The notes under the pieces: generated by a model | What the model was told of the DNA's origin: nothing | Seen by the model: the letters and a program-made list of their open reading frames with translations, nothing else | The model's database searches: none | Made by a program: the position numbers and the translations under genes | NCBI RefSeq assembly: GCF_049243985.1 | Contig: NC_135372.1 | Coordinates: 96,277,318-96,341,317 of the forward strand | Direction: 5' to 3' | DNA from: Paroedura picta | Lineage: Eukaryota > Chordata > Lepidosauria > Squamata > Gekkonidae | Length of the DNA stretch: 64,000 bases | Part shown: piece by piece, positions 32,501 through 43,242 of the stretch | Numbering within the stretch: the stretch's first letter is position 1 | How the letters are laid out: every line of letters begins with the position of its first letter

Positions 32501-35500
32501 CCTCATTCCATAGGGATGCAAACTCTTCAGCTCACACCAGGACAGCTCTTGCTCTCGATTGTATAGGGCTTGCTTTGGAAGGGCTTGCTCAATTGCAAAA
32601 GACTTCTTTTGTACAATATCTACATTTCTTATGGTAGCTACAGTCTTTGCCCTTCCCATGTAGCCTCCGCCTGTAATAGATACGTACCAGAACACACTAG
32701 AAAGGGATTTCATTGGCCTTATCGTTCTTGCTTGTACAATAAAGCTTACTTTTTTAAAGCCTTGGTCCTTGCTCTGTACTTCTGATCCTGCTAGAAGAAC
32801 AGCAGCTGATGTTCTGTTACCCTACTTTTTACTACCGGATGGAGTCTCATAGTGGCTTACAATCACCTTCCCTTCCTCTCCTCACAACAAGTGAGTCTGA
32901 GAAAACTGAGAGAACTGTGACTGGCCCAAGGTCAGCCAGCTGGATGCATGTGGAGGAGTGGAGAATCAAACCCAATTCTCCAGATTAGAGACTACCACTC
33001 TTAAGCACTACACCAAGCTGGCTGCTAGGGCTAATGAGAAGTTTCTGCATAACGTCATATCATTGGCCTAGTATTTTTATCTAACCAATCCAGCTTTGGT
33101 ATGGGAGGCAGAGTGCGTAATCAACAAAGGCAGTGTTCCAAAATGCCGGCAGCCTTGCTGCAATGAGGCTTCAGTTGCTTGTTGTTTTTCTCTTTGCAAA
33201 CCTGACACAGAACAATACACTCAGATCTACGTATTTGGTCTTCAATTTCTCAGAAAGATTTTTCTGGCAAGAGGAATAAGAGCTTTGGCTACTTCTGCTG
33301 CCTGCTGGGACAATGGCTACCGCTGGACTCTCAGGCTTGCAACATTTTCCCATTTCTGCCCAAATGCAACCATCAGCGTAGATGGCAGAGTGTATATACA
33401 ATCTCTCATGTTACTGCCTCCCCACCTCCACCCAAACCTAGCTAATAGGACCAGGCTGGGGGAGGGGGCTGCAGGAGAATTGCAGAAGACACCCAGTTTG
33501 GCAGGACCAAAATCATGCCAACTTGTAGGAGGATGTCTTGGCAGAACAACTTGATGGGAAAGCAGCCCATATTTGCCTCAACAATAGTATTGGTCTATTC
33601 CTGTGAACTATCAAAGTGCTGTACATTGTCCTGTAATACCACCAAGGGAGAGATGTTCATTGCTGTGGACTGATTTCCATGTAAATGGCCAACATAGAAG
33701 AGGCTGCCTGCAGCCATCCTGGTAGTCTTCAAATGAGCTTGCCAACTCTTTCTTTTTTGTTAGCAAGCTGGCTGGCTTACTGTCCACTCTCCTAAAAATG
33801 GAGGAAGGTTAAGTGAGCAGTATCAGTCATTTCCTTCCTCCACTAAATGAGATGTGTATCTTGGGAACTTGCTGTACGGACTTGGCAGACACATTCCACA
33901 GTGGCTTAAATGTATATTTTTATGAATGAAATGCAAGGAAGTGGAGGTTGCTGACTCACACACACACACTCAGCCATGACTCATCTCATTCTGACAGCAT
34001 TTGTGTTTCTTTGGAGAGTGTGGGTGGGAGAGGCCTCTTCAAGAAATATGTTCCCCCTCATGTGCACAACGTTGCTTTTCAAGTATGGGCGGGTGTGGAT
34101 GTTGGGAGCGGCACTTATTAACTCTGTGAACAGATGGTGGCTGTGCAGGGAAGTAGGAAAAAAGATTGGTTTTGAGGTTAAATTGGAGAGAGAGAGAGAG
34201 AGAGAGAGAGAGGTTTTTAACACTGGAGTCCCTCTTGTGGCATTATGGATGTAGAACAACCAGAACACATGTAGCTTTATCCGGCTGGCTGTCATGCTCA
34301 TTTCATGTAGCTTTTAGGCTACAGGGTCATTGCCTCTAGTTGATTAGATAGGGGCAGGGTGATGTAGATTCTCCACTATTACTACAGCATTTACTCCTCC
34401 TTGAGTATGAGATTTCCGGAATGCAGGTAAAATCCAGGTCCTCTGCAAGTACACATTTTCAGCAATGCTTGCAGCATGGCTTTCTGAAGTTTATTGCAAA
34501 GGAAACGGGAGCCAGAGGTTAGAGCATTTGATGGTACATTTTTCTCATATGCCCCTTTTCTAAAGGGGGAGGGCAGGATCAGAGTGAATTGACGGTTTTG
34601 TGACGTCTTTGATTAAAGGATTTAGTCCCTTTTCCATTTGCTTCGTATCTCAGCATAAGTTTCCCCTGTGAATATTTATTTATTTATTTATTTATCATAC
34701 TTCTATACCGCCCTCCCCGGAGGCTCAGGGCAGTTTACATTATAACAGAAAACAATACATAAAACAGTCTGTAGAACATGTATAACTGATAACTAATAAT
34801 TGTAACCAAATAACACAGTATAACAGTAAACAATATAGTAATACAAACAGGTCCAGGGCTTATTGATGGGATTCTGAGGGGGGGGGAGCAGGGGCCCTTG
34901 GTCGCTGATCGATTACGTCTGGTCTCGGCCAAATGCCTGGTGGAGGAGCTCCTTTTTGCAGGCCCTGCGGAACTGTTTAAGCTCCGTCAGGGCCCTGATC
35001 TCCTCTGGGAGCTCATTCCACCAGGTGGGGGCCAGAACAGAGAATGCTCTGGCCCTGGTCGAGACCAGGCGGACTTCTTTAGGGCCAGGGATCCTTAGCT
35101 GATTGGAGGCAGTAGAGCGCAGAGCTCTTTTGGGGGCATAGGCGGGGAGGCGGTCCCTCAGGTACACTGGGCCCTGACCGCGTATGGCCTTGAAGGTAAT
35201 TACCAGAACCTTTAGTCTGATCTGGAATTCAACTGGTAACCATTGCAGCTGATGGAGAATAGGCCGGATATGAGACCTCCACGGTGTTGCTGTGAGGATC
35301 CTGGCTGCTGCATTTTGAACTAGTTGTAGTTTCCGGGTCAGGGCTAAGGGCAGGCCTGCGTAGAGCGAGTTACAAAAGTCCAGTCTAGAGGTGACCGTCG
35401 CATGGATCACTGTGGCTAGGTGTTCCGGGGCCAGGTAGGGCGCTAGTAGTTTGGCTTGGCGGAGATGGTAGAATGCCAGCCGTGCTACCTTTGTGATCTG

Positions 35501-36082
35501 GGCCTCCATTGTGAGGGAGGTGTCCAGAATCACGCCTAGGTTCCTGGCGGAGTGAGCCGTAGAGAGCTGCACGCCATCCAGGGTGGGCAGGTGCGCTTCC
35601 TCGCATGGGCCCTTCCTACCTAGCCACAGGACCTCCGTCTTTGAAGGATTGAGCTTCAGGCGACTCTGCTTGAGCCATCTCGTCACTATGGCCGTGGTGC
35701 TTCAATTTCATCAGGGTGCAATAATTTAGCACTAGTTTTCTGTTCCGTTATTCCAATTCAGGTCATAAACTTCTGAATTTAGTTTCTGAAAGACCATGAA
35801 TGCATGACATATTTCCCATGCATGTGAGCTATGCAATAAGATGCCACATCACAGGAATTGGCTTGCAGAGAGGCGAAATTTCCTGTCCCTTCCCATTTCT
35901 TAGTAGCTGAGCCCTTTGTGGGTTTTGGTGATGGTGCCATAGAGTGGGGGCAGTCAAGCTAAGCAAAGACATGACGCCCTCCCCATCCCAGTTTCTTAGC
36001 CTTTTTTTCCTTCCCTCCCGTGCAGGAGAAGGAGGAAGAGGAGGTCAACATTTCCCAGGAATCATCTGAAGAGGAGCAGTGA
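26414..36082 (+). CDS. HMGA1: HMGA1, AT-hook chromatin protein, spliced coding region (97 aa)
   Basis: HMGA1 is a nuclear architectural protein that binds the minor groove of AT-rich DNA and helps assemble enhanceosomes. The coding exons are 26414-26515, 27709-27792, 30995-31045 and 36026-36082, all joined in phase 0. The product has three AT-hooks: KRGRGRPRK (residues 23-31), KRPRGRPKG (44-52) and RKPRGRPKK (70-78). A Glu-rich acidic tail (80-97) ends ISQESSEEEQ, a CK2-type phosphorylated tail in mammals. From memory, human HMGA1b is 96 aa and matches in order and hook spacing; the 11-residue insert of HMGA1a is absent. The first acceptor is 10 nt before the ATG. SMIM29 converges from the right, as in human 6p21. 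The call is firm; transcript ends are inferred. Confidence 0.97.
26516..27708 (+). other. HMGA1: HMGA1 intron between coding exons 1 and 2
   Basis: About 1.2 kb. An L2-like reversed tail fragment lies near 27330-27440 (ccgctttccggagactcctg), with a C-run at 27458. No other exon is seen. Confidence 0.6.
27709..27792 (+). CDS. HMGA1: HMGA1 coding exon 2 (residues 35-62, second AT-hook)
   Basis: Starts QEPSEAPVPKRPRGRPKG and ends AASKGR before donor AGG|GTAAGT. The acceptor is a tandem tagcag, so splicing at 27708 keeps Gln35 and splicing at 27711 drops it. The second hook is the strongest DNA-binding hook in mammalian HMGA1. Confidence 0.96.
27793..30994 (+). other. HMGA1: HMGA1 intron between coding exons 2 and 3
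   Basis: 3.2 kb, notably poor in recognisable transposons. The short open frames have no domains. A G-run lies at 29582 and a T-run at 29918. Nothing else can be supported. Confidence 0.5.
30995..31045 (+). CDS. HMGA1: HMGA1 coding exon 3 (residues 63-79, third AT-hook)
   Basis: 51 nt between tttctatccag and donor TCA|GTATGT, encoding KTSAAPGRKPRGRPKKS. It matches the human KTTTTPGRKPRGRPKKL segment, including the third hook. Confidence 0.96.
32822..33024 (-). mobile_element. Degenerate Sauria-type tRNA SINE
   Basis: The - strand reads agccagcttggtgtagtgct at the head, then ggagaattgggtttgattc around the B box and a body ending in 'gccactatgagactccatcc'. It is older than the family B copies and lacks their TTC tail. 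Confidence 0.65.
34187..34212 (+). repeat. (GA)n microsatellite
   Basis: About 13 GA units inside the HMGA1 intron. Confidence 0.9.
34672..35697 (-). mobile_element. L2 LINE 3' end with 257-codon open frame
   Basis: On the - strand 35686-34913 is one uninterrupted frame of 257 codons covering the C-terminal part of L2 ORF2 after the RT palm (RLKLNPSKTEVLWLG, NLGVILDTSLTMEAQITKVA, SRLDFCNSLYAGLPLAL, APTWWNELPEEIRAL), ending AFGRDQT*. The 3'UTR and TAAATAAATA tail follow to 34672. The open frame implies recent insertion. It is close to 14722-16300, which lies in the opposite orientation. Confidence 0.92.
35698..36025 (+). other. HMGA1: HMGA1 intron, acceptor region of the last exon
   Basis: Ends in a strong pyrimidine tract before cccgtgcag. 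No repeat seen. Confidence 0.5.
36026..36082 (+). CDS. HMGA1: HMGA1 last coding exon (residues 80-97, acidic tail)
   Basis: Acceptor cctcccgtgcag then EKEEEEVNISQESSEEEQ and TGA at 36080-36082. It has eleven Glu in eighteen residues. The SQESSEEE motif is the conserved CK2-phosphorylated tail. Confidence 0.97.
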   Translation, partial: EKEEEEVNISQESSEEEQ

Positions 36083-36098
36083 AGATGGTCAACTTATT

Positions 36099-36106
36099 CT
36101 ACCTCA
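36099..36106 (+). promoter_or_regulatory. let-7 8-mer seed match in the HMGA1 3'UTR
   Basis: CTACCTCA is the full 8-mer match to the let-7/miR-98 seed. It starts 16 nt after the stop codon, right at the limit where ribosomes would mask a site. HMGA genes are classic let-7 targets. Confidence 0.6.
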
Positions 36107-37231
36107 CACTTCAAGTTTCCTATTTCTTGTCAAGTTTTGGGACAGAGGAAGAAACAAAGAATCCTCATTCCTTCCCTGCCCCCCCTCCAATGTTCCCCAA
36201 TGTTCACAGTTAAAATTACAGCAACACTGGAATACGGTGTAAAACGAATTAGCCATCGCGTTTGTTGATGTGTAATGTTTAAAGGGAGAACAGTGTACTT
36301 TGTTTTCCCCTCTCATGCGACAGGGTTAAAACTTTAGCCTACCAGTTTTATGTAATTCTATATTATCATCCTCCTCATCAGTTGTTTGGCCTGTCTTTTC
36401 AGTGCACTCCTTGTAGAGAAAGGGGTGTATATAACGCGTTCTGTTAACCACTTATTCATGTTGAAAAGAGTGGGCAGCCAAGTGTTCTTCTATCAGCCCC
36501 AGTTGCCCCTTTAGCGAGAGCATACCAGCCTCCCAAAGGATAATATTTGACACTGGTGAAAAGGTTATGTCATAGAGGAGAACGGAGAGCGCTGTATCTC
36601 CTCCCCCCCCCCCCCAAGCTTAGTAGAAAGAGCCAAAGCAATGGAAAGGGGGAAGTTTTCTTACTGTACACTACTTGCCTGGGAATTGGGACTGATTTTA
36701 GAGGTTGTTACCTTGCCACATTCCCTCCACCTCCTATGGCTCAAGGGTAAGTTGGTTCCTTGCAGTAGGCCTGTTTGTTTTGAGCGACCAGCATGCAGTC
36801 GGGCCTCCCCCAGCATGTCATGTTGCTATGGACAAGATCAGTTCTGCAATGCATTTTCATTGCTGCCCAGTGGGATTGTTTGGGGAAGTTCTCCCAGTGG
36901 CAGATGAGTGTCCCTGATAGTGCGACAATCCTGTCCCACTCACCCGTCTTGAGCTTAGCTATCAGTTCCCAGGGCAGGGAGATCTGAAGTCTTTTCCCTT
37001 GGTGCCTGCTTGTTCTGCACAGAGAGACTGAAGGATCTTCTTTGAATCCAAAGAAGACGCTGCCATGACCAAGGAAAGCAGGATAGCAGAATTCCCCCTC
37101 CCTCCCTGTCACGTTTCATCAGGATCAGCAATGCTTTTCCCATTGGGAATAGCACAGTTAGCATTTTTTTAGCTGCAGTTGTCTTTCCAAAACTGGTCTC
37201 TTTTCAGGTTTTCTTTTTCTTTCATTCACAG

Positions 37232-37238
37232 CTACCTC
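37232..37238 (+). promoter_or_regulatory. let-7 7-mer seed match in the HMGA1 3'UTR
   Basis: CTACCTC followed by T is a 7-mer-m8 match, well inside the 3'UTR in an AT-rich context (ggataatttaaag) that favours accessibility. Confidence 0.5.
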
Positions 37239-38352
37239 TGGATAATTTAAAGTTCATTCTCTTAAACATGGAGTTGCTGCTGTTGTTGTTGCTGCTGTAC
37301 CGGTTACAAAGTTTTACTATTCCAACAGGTTCCATCTGGTTTCCTTTCTCTGGAATTGACAAATTGTACACTATAGATAATTTAGTTTGAGTTGTGCTAT
37401 TAAAAAAGGGATAAAAGCTTACAGTTGTCAGACTGAGTGATCGGGGAAGAGGGGAGGTGTTTTGTTCATAACCACCATGGTCTCCAAGAGTCAACAGTCC
37501 ACACACTTGGGACACTGGGGTTCTTACCAGGGTGCAGGACTTCTGGAAGCACAGGTCTGAGCTCAAGGAAGTCGATAACTGTTTCATGATCACTTGCATT
37601 TACAAATACGTCCGGGTAGAACTGTAGCTATGCTTTACAGCCTCAGGCCACACTAAGGGTTGTGACAATCTCTGTGCTGACTAATCCCAGTTTAATTTAC
37701 ACTACATTAGAGGCTCAGGAGTAACCACCCTACCCCAATCCCAATGCTTAGTAACTTCTAGTTTGGGTATCCTTAACATTCACTCTTTTAAAACCAGGTC
37801 CTCCAAGAAGCTGTCACTCATTTGCAGTCCAGTCCTCAACACCATCATAGGTAGGGGGCAAGGGGGGAGGCTTTCCATCCAGTCCCAATTTGTAAAAACC
37901 AAAATCAGCATAACATTAAGCATCTTTCCCTTAAACTGCTGAGACCAATGTGCAGTGGAGATCCTCTTGCTCAGATTGGCTTGATCTCTTTCTAATCCAG
38001 GATAGCAGGACTTGCACAGTGCCTGAACAAATCCTTTCAGTTTTGAAGCTGAGAGTGAAGATGCTGGTATGAAAACAAACTTCATTGTTTTGACATTAAC
38101 TAGCTGTTGGCTGCATTCAGATGTTACAATCAATGTGTATTGGTGAGGAAAGCTGCCTCTTAAAACTTGATCTTCTCAGCTACCTAAGGGCTATAGGTTA
38201 GAGGGAAGGCTGAGGTCATGGATCCAAATGTTTGCCAGAAGTGTGACCAGGGGAAGGCAACTGTGTTAAGAACAAGGAGGAGTGGGGGAGGTGTTGTGTG
38301 AATCTCTGATCCATGCTAAAGCCTTCTTTACTTCGTATTTGCAGTTTACTTG

Positions 38353-38358
38353 AATAAA
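38353..38358 (+). terminator. HMGA1: HMGA1 polyadenylation signal AATAAA
   Basis: Canonical AATAAA with a T/G-rich stretch (ccctttgagtttgttta) about 25-45 nt downstream. It is the best candidate for the transcript end. Confidence 0.65.
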
Positions 38359-38375
38359 ATACTTAATTGATATTG

Positions 38376-40133
38376 CAAGCCTTCCCTTTGAGTTTGTTTA
38401 ATGAGCACTTGGGAATGTTACTTTGATGCTGCATTCAGAGAGACTGCAGCTTATAGGATAGTGCTTTGGCACACAGCAAGATGAATGGGTGTGCTCAGAC
38501 CCAAAAGGTGCAAGGCAGAATGTTTCACTGTGCTATCTAAAAAAGAAATCCCTTTTCTTCATTCCAAACATCTGTGCTTGCCAAATGCATATTAATGTTC
38601 CATTTTTCTTCATCAGATCCAAGTGAAATGGTAGCATCCCTCATCAGGGTCTGAAATCTCAAGGAAATAGGTGAAGGCCCATGTGTTACTCAGTCCAGCC
38701 AAGACAGATTTGATGGCTGCAGATGTAATGGGGCAGGGAAATGCTTGTTATGGGTCATAGTCTCTGATCAGTTCATGCTTTGGATATGCTACTGACCCCC
38801 AGCCTTGGTCATGGATTTCCAGGCAGGTGTTGAAGGTCCCCGTTGCTGCTTCCTGCCCTGACTAATTATCTCCATATTCTAGCAGTGAGCATAGGTGGCT
38901 AGAAGGGGAAGAGCTGCCCTGAAAAGTGATCCAGATTGCTACAGCTGGTTTGATAAGTATAAATCATATACATGCTCGTAAACAGGTAAACTAGGTACCA
39001 ACATATTGAGACCCAAACCAGCACTTTAAACTGGCTCTAGAAAATGAATGAGTCCTAATGGCAGTCTCATATGATCTGACATTAACCACTGTTAAAATTA
39101 TTACTGTTCTGTGGGTGTAAGTCTGAAACTGCCAGCTCTGGCTGGTATGGTGCCTGGGGCAGCTTGCAGTTTTTGCCAGCCTCCGAAAGGATGGAAGGGA
39201 CAAACATTTAGACTTAGGGAGCTGTCCTTGTATAGCTTGATAGTAGTGGGGCTAGCAACTGTTTGTTTCCAAAAGGGTCTGGACTGTCAAATCCATACCA
39301 TATTGTGTGTGCTCGTCCTGAGCTTTCAATAAGGAAGGTAAGCACCAGGTCCTGTTGAAATTAGAAAAATAAATCTAGATTGTTAGATTTTTAAAAGATA
39401 GGGAATTCCATCCCATAAATCAGTTTTACTACACTCCAATCTCACCCATAAGTAAGATTAGCATTCATTAGATTAGTTAGATTAGGAAGATCCTCTTCCT
39501 TTACCTCAAAGTGACATAGAAGAGCAGCTGCAGACTTAACTACTGTACGAGTCACCCTCTGGCTCCGGCATCTCCAATAGTTTCACAGGAGACATCTGAG
39601 AGGGCATCACTTTTTACAGTTGCATCACTGTGATGTAAGATGTAGTTGCTATGGTTCCTTCTTCCATATTGGTATTGGAGGTGAAGAAACCGAAATGGCA
39701 TAGAGTTCCCTGCTACAGAGGATAGTCAAGTTAGTGTGCCTTGTAGCTCCCCTGACAGTCCAGTAGAGGGAGCAAGATCACTTCTTCACTCTCTCAGCCT
39801 GTGCCACTGGATTCTGGACAGGGTGAGACAAAAAAACTGGCTTGCCTGCTTTCACATCTATATCTTTGTTGGGAAAGGAAATAGGATACAGTGCCACAAA
39901 TAAAAGGCCTGGTGTTGCCTGTTTAAGAAAAGTGACTGCTAATCAAAGAACCTCCCCTAACCTTTTCTTATGACTGTAATATTCACTGTAATAACAAAAT
40001 GGAGACACGCCAACAGATAGCTGTAAACTCTTTCAGTCAGCTCAGTGGAGCCTGATGTGTCAGCAAGGAAGAATAGAGCCAAGTCACCAGCACTGATTTG
40101 TCATCAACCCATGGAGGCTTAAATGATGTAGCT
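38376..40133. other. Intergenic between the convergent genes, no gene seen
   Basis: No exon, RNA gene or certain repeat recognised on either strand. Confidence 0.45.
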
Positions 40134-40144
40134 TATGGAACCAG

Positions 40145-40425
40145 AATGAGCCTCTTGTGGCGCAGAGTGGTAAGGCAGCCGTCTGAAAGCTTTGCCCATG
40201 AGGCTGGGAGTTCAATCCCAGCAGCCGGCTCAAGGTTGACTCAGCCTTCCATCCTTCCGAGGTCGGTAAAATGAGTACCCAGCTTGCTGGGGGGTAAACG
40301 GTAATGACTGGGGAAGGCACTGGCAAACCACCCCGTATTGAGTCTGCCATGAAAACGCTGGAGGGCGTCACCCCAAGGGTCAGACATGACTCGGTGCTTG
40401 CACAGGGGATACCTTTACCTTTACC
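40145..40425 (+). mobile_element. tRNA-derived SINE (family A) with 11-bp target duplication
   Basis: Same structure as 3262-3544. The duplication tatggaaccag is at 40134-40144 and 40426-40436 without mismatch. It has inserted at the start of an older, degenerate SINE (40435-40640). Confidence 0.85.
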
Positions 40426-40434
40426 TATGGAACC

Positions 40435-40640
40435 AGGAGAGCGGAGTGTTCCAGTCTAGGGTCTGGGAGAACCAGGTTCAGATTCATGCTCATCTATGTA
40501 TACTTTGCTGGGTGTAGGCCAGTCACATACTTAGCCTAGTGCCCAGAGCTATTTATGAAGATAAGGAAATATATGCTGCTTTACATCCCCCCTGGAGAGC
40601 AAGGTACCATGTAAATGTGAATAAACTGACTGGAGCTAAA
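40435..40640 (+). mobile_element. Degenerate Sauria-like SINE
   Basis: 'gagaaccaggttcagattca' (B-box-like), 'gtgtaggccagtcacatact' and a tail gtaccatgtaaatgtgaataaa fit an old tRNA-SINE. It is too diverged for a subfamily. Confidence 0.5.
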
Positions 40641-41040
40641 ATGTCTGCTCTGTTTTTCTTCAAGGTAATGAGATACAACCCTTCTGTTTGTATTATAACT
40701 AAATAGGAAGCTACTATTAAAGCTACTTTAAACTAAATTATGTAGCTACATGTACACAACAGCATGCTTGGCAAGGCAGAATGACATTCTACCAGAACCC
40801 CCCTTTGCTTTTGGCATATAGTTTAATGTTAGTTATCCTGCCCTATTAGACAGGAGAAATCCTGTTTTCTTGCTCCCTTCCTCCCATTTTGTCTACTGTG
40901 GCTCTGCTTCCCTCATCCTGCATATTCACCTGCATGGCAAAGGGGTGGGGACAATCCTCCAGCAACTCTTCCATGCCTGGTCTCGCTTGTAGGCACCTCT
41001 CACACTTTCACATGGAATCCTCAATTACGACAGCAATCTA
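40641..41040. other. Intergenic, no feature seen
   Basis: No exon or repeat recognised. Confidence 0.4.
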
Positions 41041-41375
41041 ATACAGCACTGGGACCTTTCCCAGATGAAGATTCAAAAGAAATTCCATCTAAACAAAAGA
41101 AATTTTGTGTAATTCAAAAGAAATTCTGTCTAAACATCAGGAAGAAGTTCCTGACTGCGGTTTCTCAGTGGAACAGGCTTCCTCAAGAGATGGTGGATTC
41201 TCCGTCTTTGGAGATTTTTAAACAAAGGCTGGATAGCCATCTGACAGGCTGATTCTGTGAAGGCTCAAGGGGGTGGCAGGTTACAGTGGATGAGCGATAG
41301 GGTTGTGTGTCCTGCATAGTGCAGGAGGTTGGACTAGATGACCCATGAGGTCCCTTCCAACTCTGATTCTATGAC
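41041..41375 (+). mobile_element. CR1 LINE 3' end
   Basis: 'aaattctgtctaaacatcag' then gaagaagttcctgactg, through 'gtgcaggaggttggactaga' to 'cccttccaactctgattcta'. A short direct repeat (aaaagaaattccatctaaac then ttcaaaagaaattctgtcta) marks the 5' side. Confidence 0.8.
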
Positions 41376-42150
41376 GGCATGGGTACCATTTTAGAGACTC
41401 CTTTTTTTTAAAATTGCAAGTCATGCATTTCCTCCAGGTAGTTGGTGTGCACATATGACTGGTGCAGAGAATCTGAACAATGATAGGCTGCTGATGACCT
41501 GGATAGTCTATTCAGTAGTGCTTAATCTTGCCTGAAATGCCAGCCTGTATAGTATAAAAGTAGAGGTAGGGCAGCTTAGACAAAAAAAGTAATTGTATTC
41601 TCAAAAACAGTTGAATTATGAGCAGTGTGCCCAACAGAATGAGATCATTACTTCCCTGTGCAATGACCTCCGCCCAGCTGAACTATCTGCTACGCTGGCT
41701 TAAATGTATTAGTCTGCTGTGTTCTCCAGCAAGGCAAAGCGGCAACTGCTGCAGCCTGTCTTATGAGCAATTTCTCTGTAATCTGTTTGAGGCATGCAAA
41801 TCAAAGTTGCCCTGTTTCCACATCCAGGCCTTTGTTTTATGGTCATCAGCCATTACCTAGAACAAACAATGAATCAGACAGGTATTTTAGGGCAAAAAGC
41901 AGCAAGCCTGTTCTCTGAGAAGTTTTGTCACGTTAGGAAGAAAAGTAGGCTAGCCAAAGGCATCCCAAACAGATCCAGGATGTGTTTTTGGCCAGTCCAG
42001 CAGCTCTTTCCCTACACAAGGAGCCATTATTCTTCAAGGCCAAGAAGGTTCCACATTTCCACATTCCTATACAACTCCGTTAAGTGTAGGCTGCTGGACT
42101 CACAAAAGGCAGGCATTGGACACAAAGAGCTTGTGCTTTCACCAGAGCCG
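41376..42150. other. Intergenic, no gene seen
   Basis: Unassigned. On the - strand this is the region just past the proposed SMIM29 transcript end. Confidence 0.4.
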
Positions 42151-42168
42151 CTCCTGTTCATGGCTTAT

Positions 42169-42174
42169 TTTATT
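42169..42174 (-). terminator. Candidate - strand polyadenylation signal AATAAA
   Basis: TTTATT on the + strand, i.e. AATAAA on the - strand, about 130 nt after the TGA of the candidate exon at 42305-42346, with a TTTGTGTCC-type G/T-rich stretch downstream. Confidence 0.35.
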
Positions 42175-42304
42175 TACAAAACGTACAGGTAACTTCCCAT
42201 CAAATACAAAAGTCATCTTCGTAGAAAGAAGCACCTTGCTGGAGGAAACTCCTTCTCCCAAATACCTTAAGGCCCCTTCTGGCAGCTGGGCATGTGTTCA
42301 ATGC

Positions 42305-42346
42305 TCACTGCTGCATGTACATCTTGGCCCTCTCCCGCTGCCACCA
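42305..42346 (-). CDS. Candidate terminal coding exon on the - strand (possibly SMIM29)
   Basis: A pyrimidine tract (tttaatgtccttttcccctg) and acceptor GATCAG| precede a phase-0 frame reading WWQRERAKMYMQQ and TGA at 42307-42305. It would join SMIM29 exon 3 in frame. It does not resemble the human SMIM29 tail, recalled as [21 protein letters not shown], so it could be an alternative tail, another gene's exon, or chance. Confidence 0.22.
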   Translation of the reverse strand, partial: WWQRERAKMYMQQ

Positions 42347-42350
42347 CTGA

Positions 42351-43234
42351 TCCACATCACAGGGGAAAAGGACATTAAATTATTTCACTCAAGTGTTTGA
42401 GCTGGCAACTTCACCATGTGTATTTGCTTTCCCTGGGTCCACATCATGGGAACTCAACAGCTAAGTCATAACACTCATTGTGAGCACAGATAGGCAGCAA
42501 GATGGGGTGGGGGGCAACTAGCAAATGCATTGTCTTTGCAGCTGCATCTTTGCACGAAATGTGTTTGTGGATCCTTTGAGGACTTTGCAGCCCTTATTAT
42601 AGGAGCCATTCAGAGGTATTCTCCCTGAAGTGGCAGCGTTTCCCCTGCATCCATCCCAAATGCAAACCAAGAGGAGGTATTCTCATGCCTTGTAAAACTC
42701 GCCCAAACCCAAGCATGCAAGACTCCAGCTTCATAGGCTCCTCAGCAGCACCTGTGTGGGAACCCAGCCGAGCAAGCATTAAGTCTCCTCCTTTCACCAG
42801 AAGCCGAGGCAAAGGGGATACAGTGTTGAAGTGGAAAACAAATGCAGCAGGTTCAGAGTCAACAGGAGCACTTCAGATAGGCCAGATCATCTGCCCCAAG
42901 CCTTGTGGTCGATTGTCTTTAAGTTGTGTTAAGCCTTCACGTCCTTAAGTGAAGCCCGGCAGGGCTGGTATCCTCCTCCCCAACCTCGCATCACCTGTCA
43001 CAGGCAACAAAATATACATTGTCATTTACCACAGCCATCAGGGTCAGTATTTTTCTTGAAGCACCATTTCAGTTCACACTGACAGCGGGGGGAGACCAAA
43101 TCTTTCCATCAGAAGTTGCTGCTGGCCTTGTGGTATTGGTTATCTGGGATTTTTCCAACTGCGGTACATTCGCATCGTTTTTTAAAAGCTGCTGTTGTGT
43201 AAAGCATGTTTGTGTTTTTTAAAGAGTTACTGTC
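42351..43234. other. Intergenic or SMIM29 intron, no feature seen
   Basis: No certain repeat or exon. Confidence 0.4.
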
Positions 43235-43242
43235 CATTAGAT

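Larger units (their letters stand above)
31046..36025 (+). other. HMGA1: HMGA1 intron between coding exons 3 and 4
   Basis: 5 kb. It holds a family B-like SINE (32822-33024), a (GA)n run (34187-34212) and a reversed L2 (34672-35697). 31046-32820 and 33025-34186 contain no recognised repeat or exon. Confidence 0.55.
36083..38375 (+). other. HMGA1: HMGA1 3'UTR
   Basis: About 2.3 kb of mostly unique sequence from the stop to just past an AATAAA at 38353-38358. It carries two let-7 seed matches and a tgctgctg tract (37271-37292) that includes miR-15/16-type seed matches. It has a C-run at 36603 and no transposon copies, in contrast to both sides. The 3' end is inferred. Confidence 0.7.

Noticed and set aside
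35385-35606. Second - strand frame in the L2 copy
   Set aside because: It is a shadow frame of the 257-codon L2 ORF2 segment.
38178-38185. Third let-7-like site in the HMGA1 3'UTR (ctaccta)
   Set aside because: It lacks the final C of the seed match.
41761-41860. - strand frame VMADDHKTKAWMW after an acceptor-like TTCTAG
   Set aside because: It fits in phase but has no similarity to the SMIM29 tail and no nearby polyadenylation signal; chance is likely.
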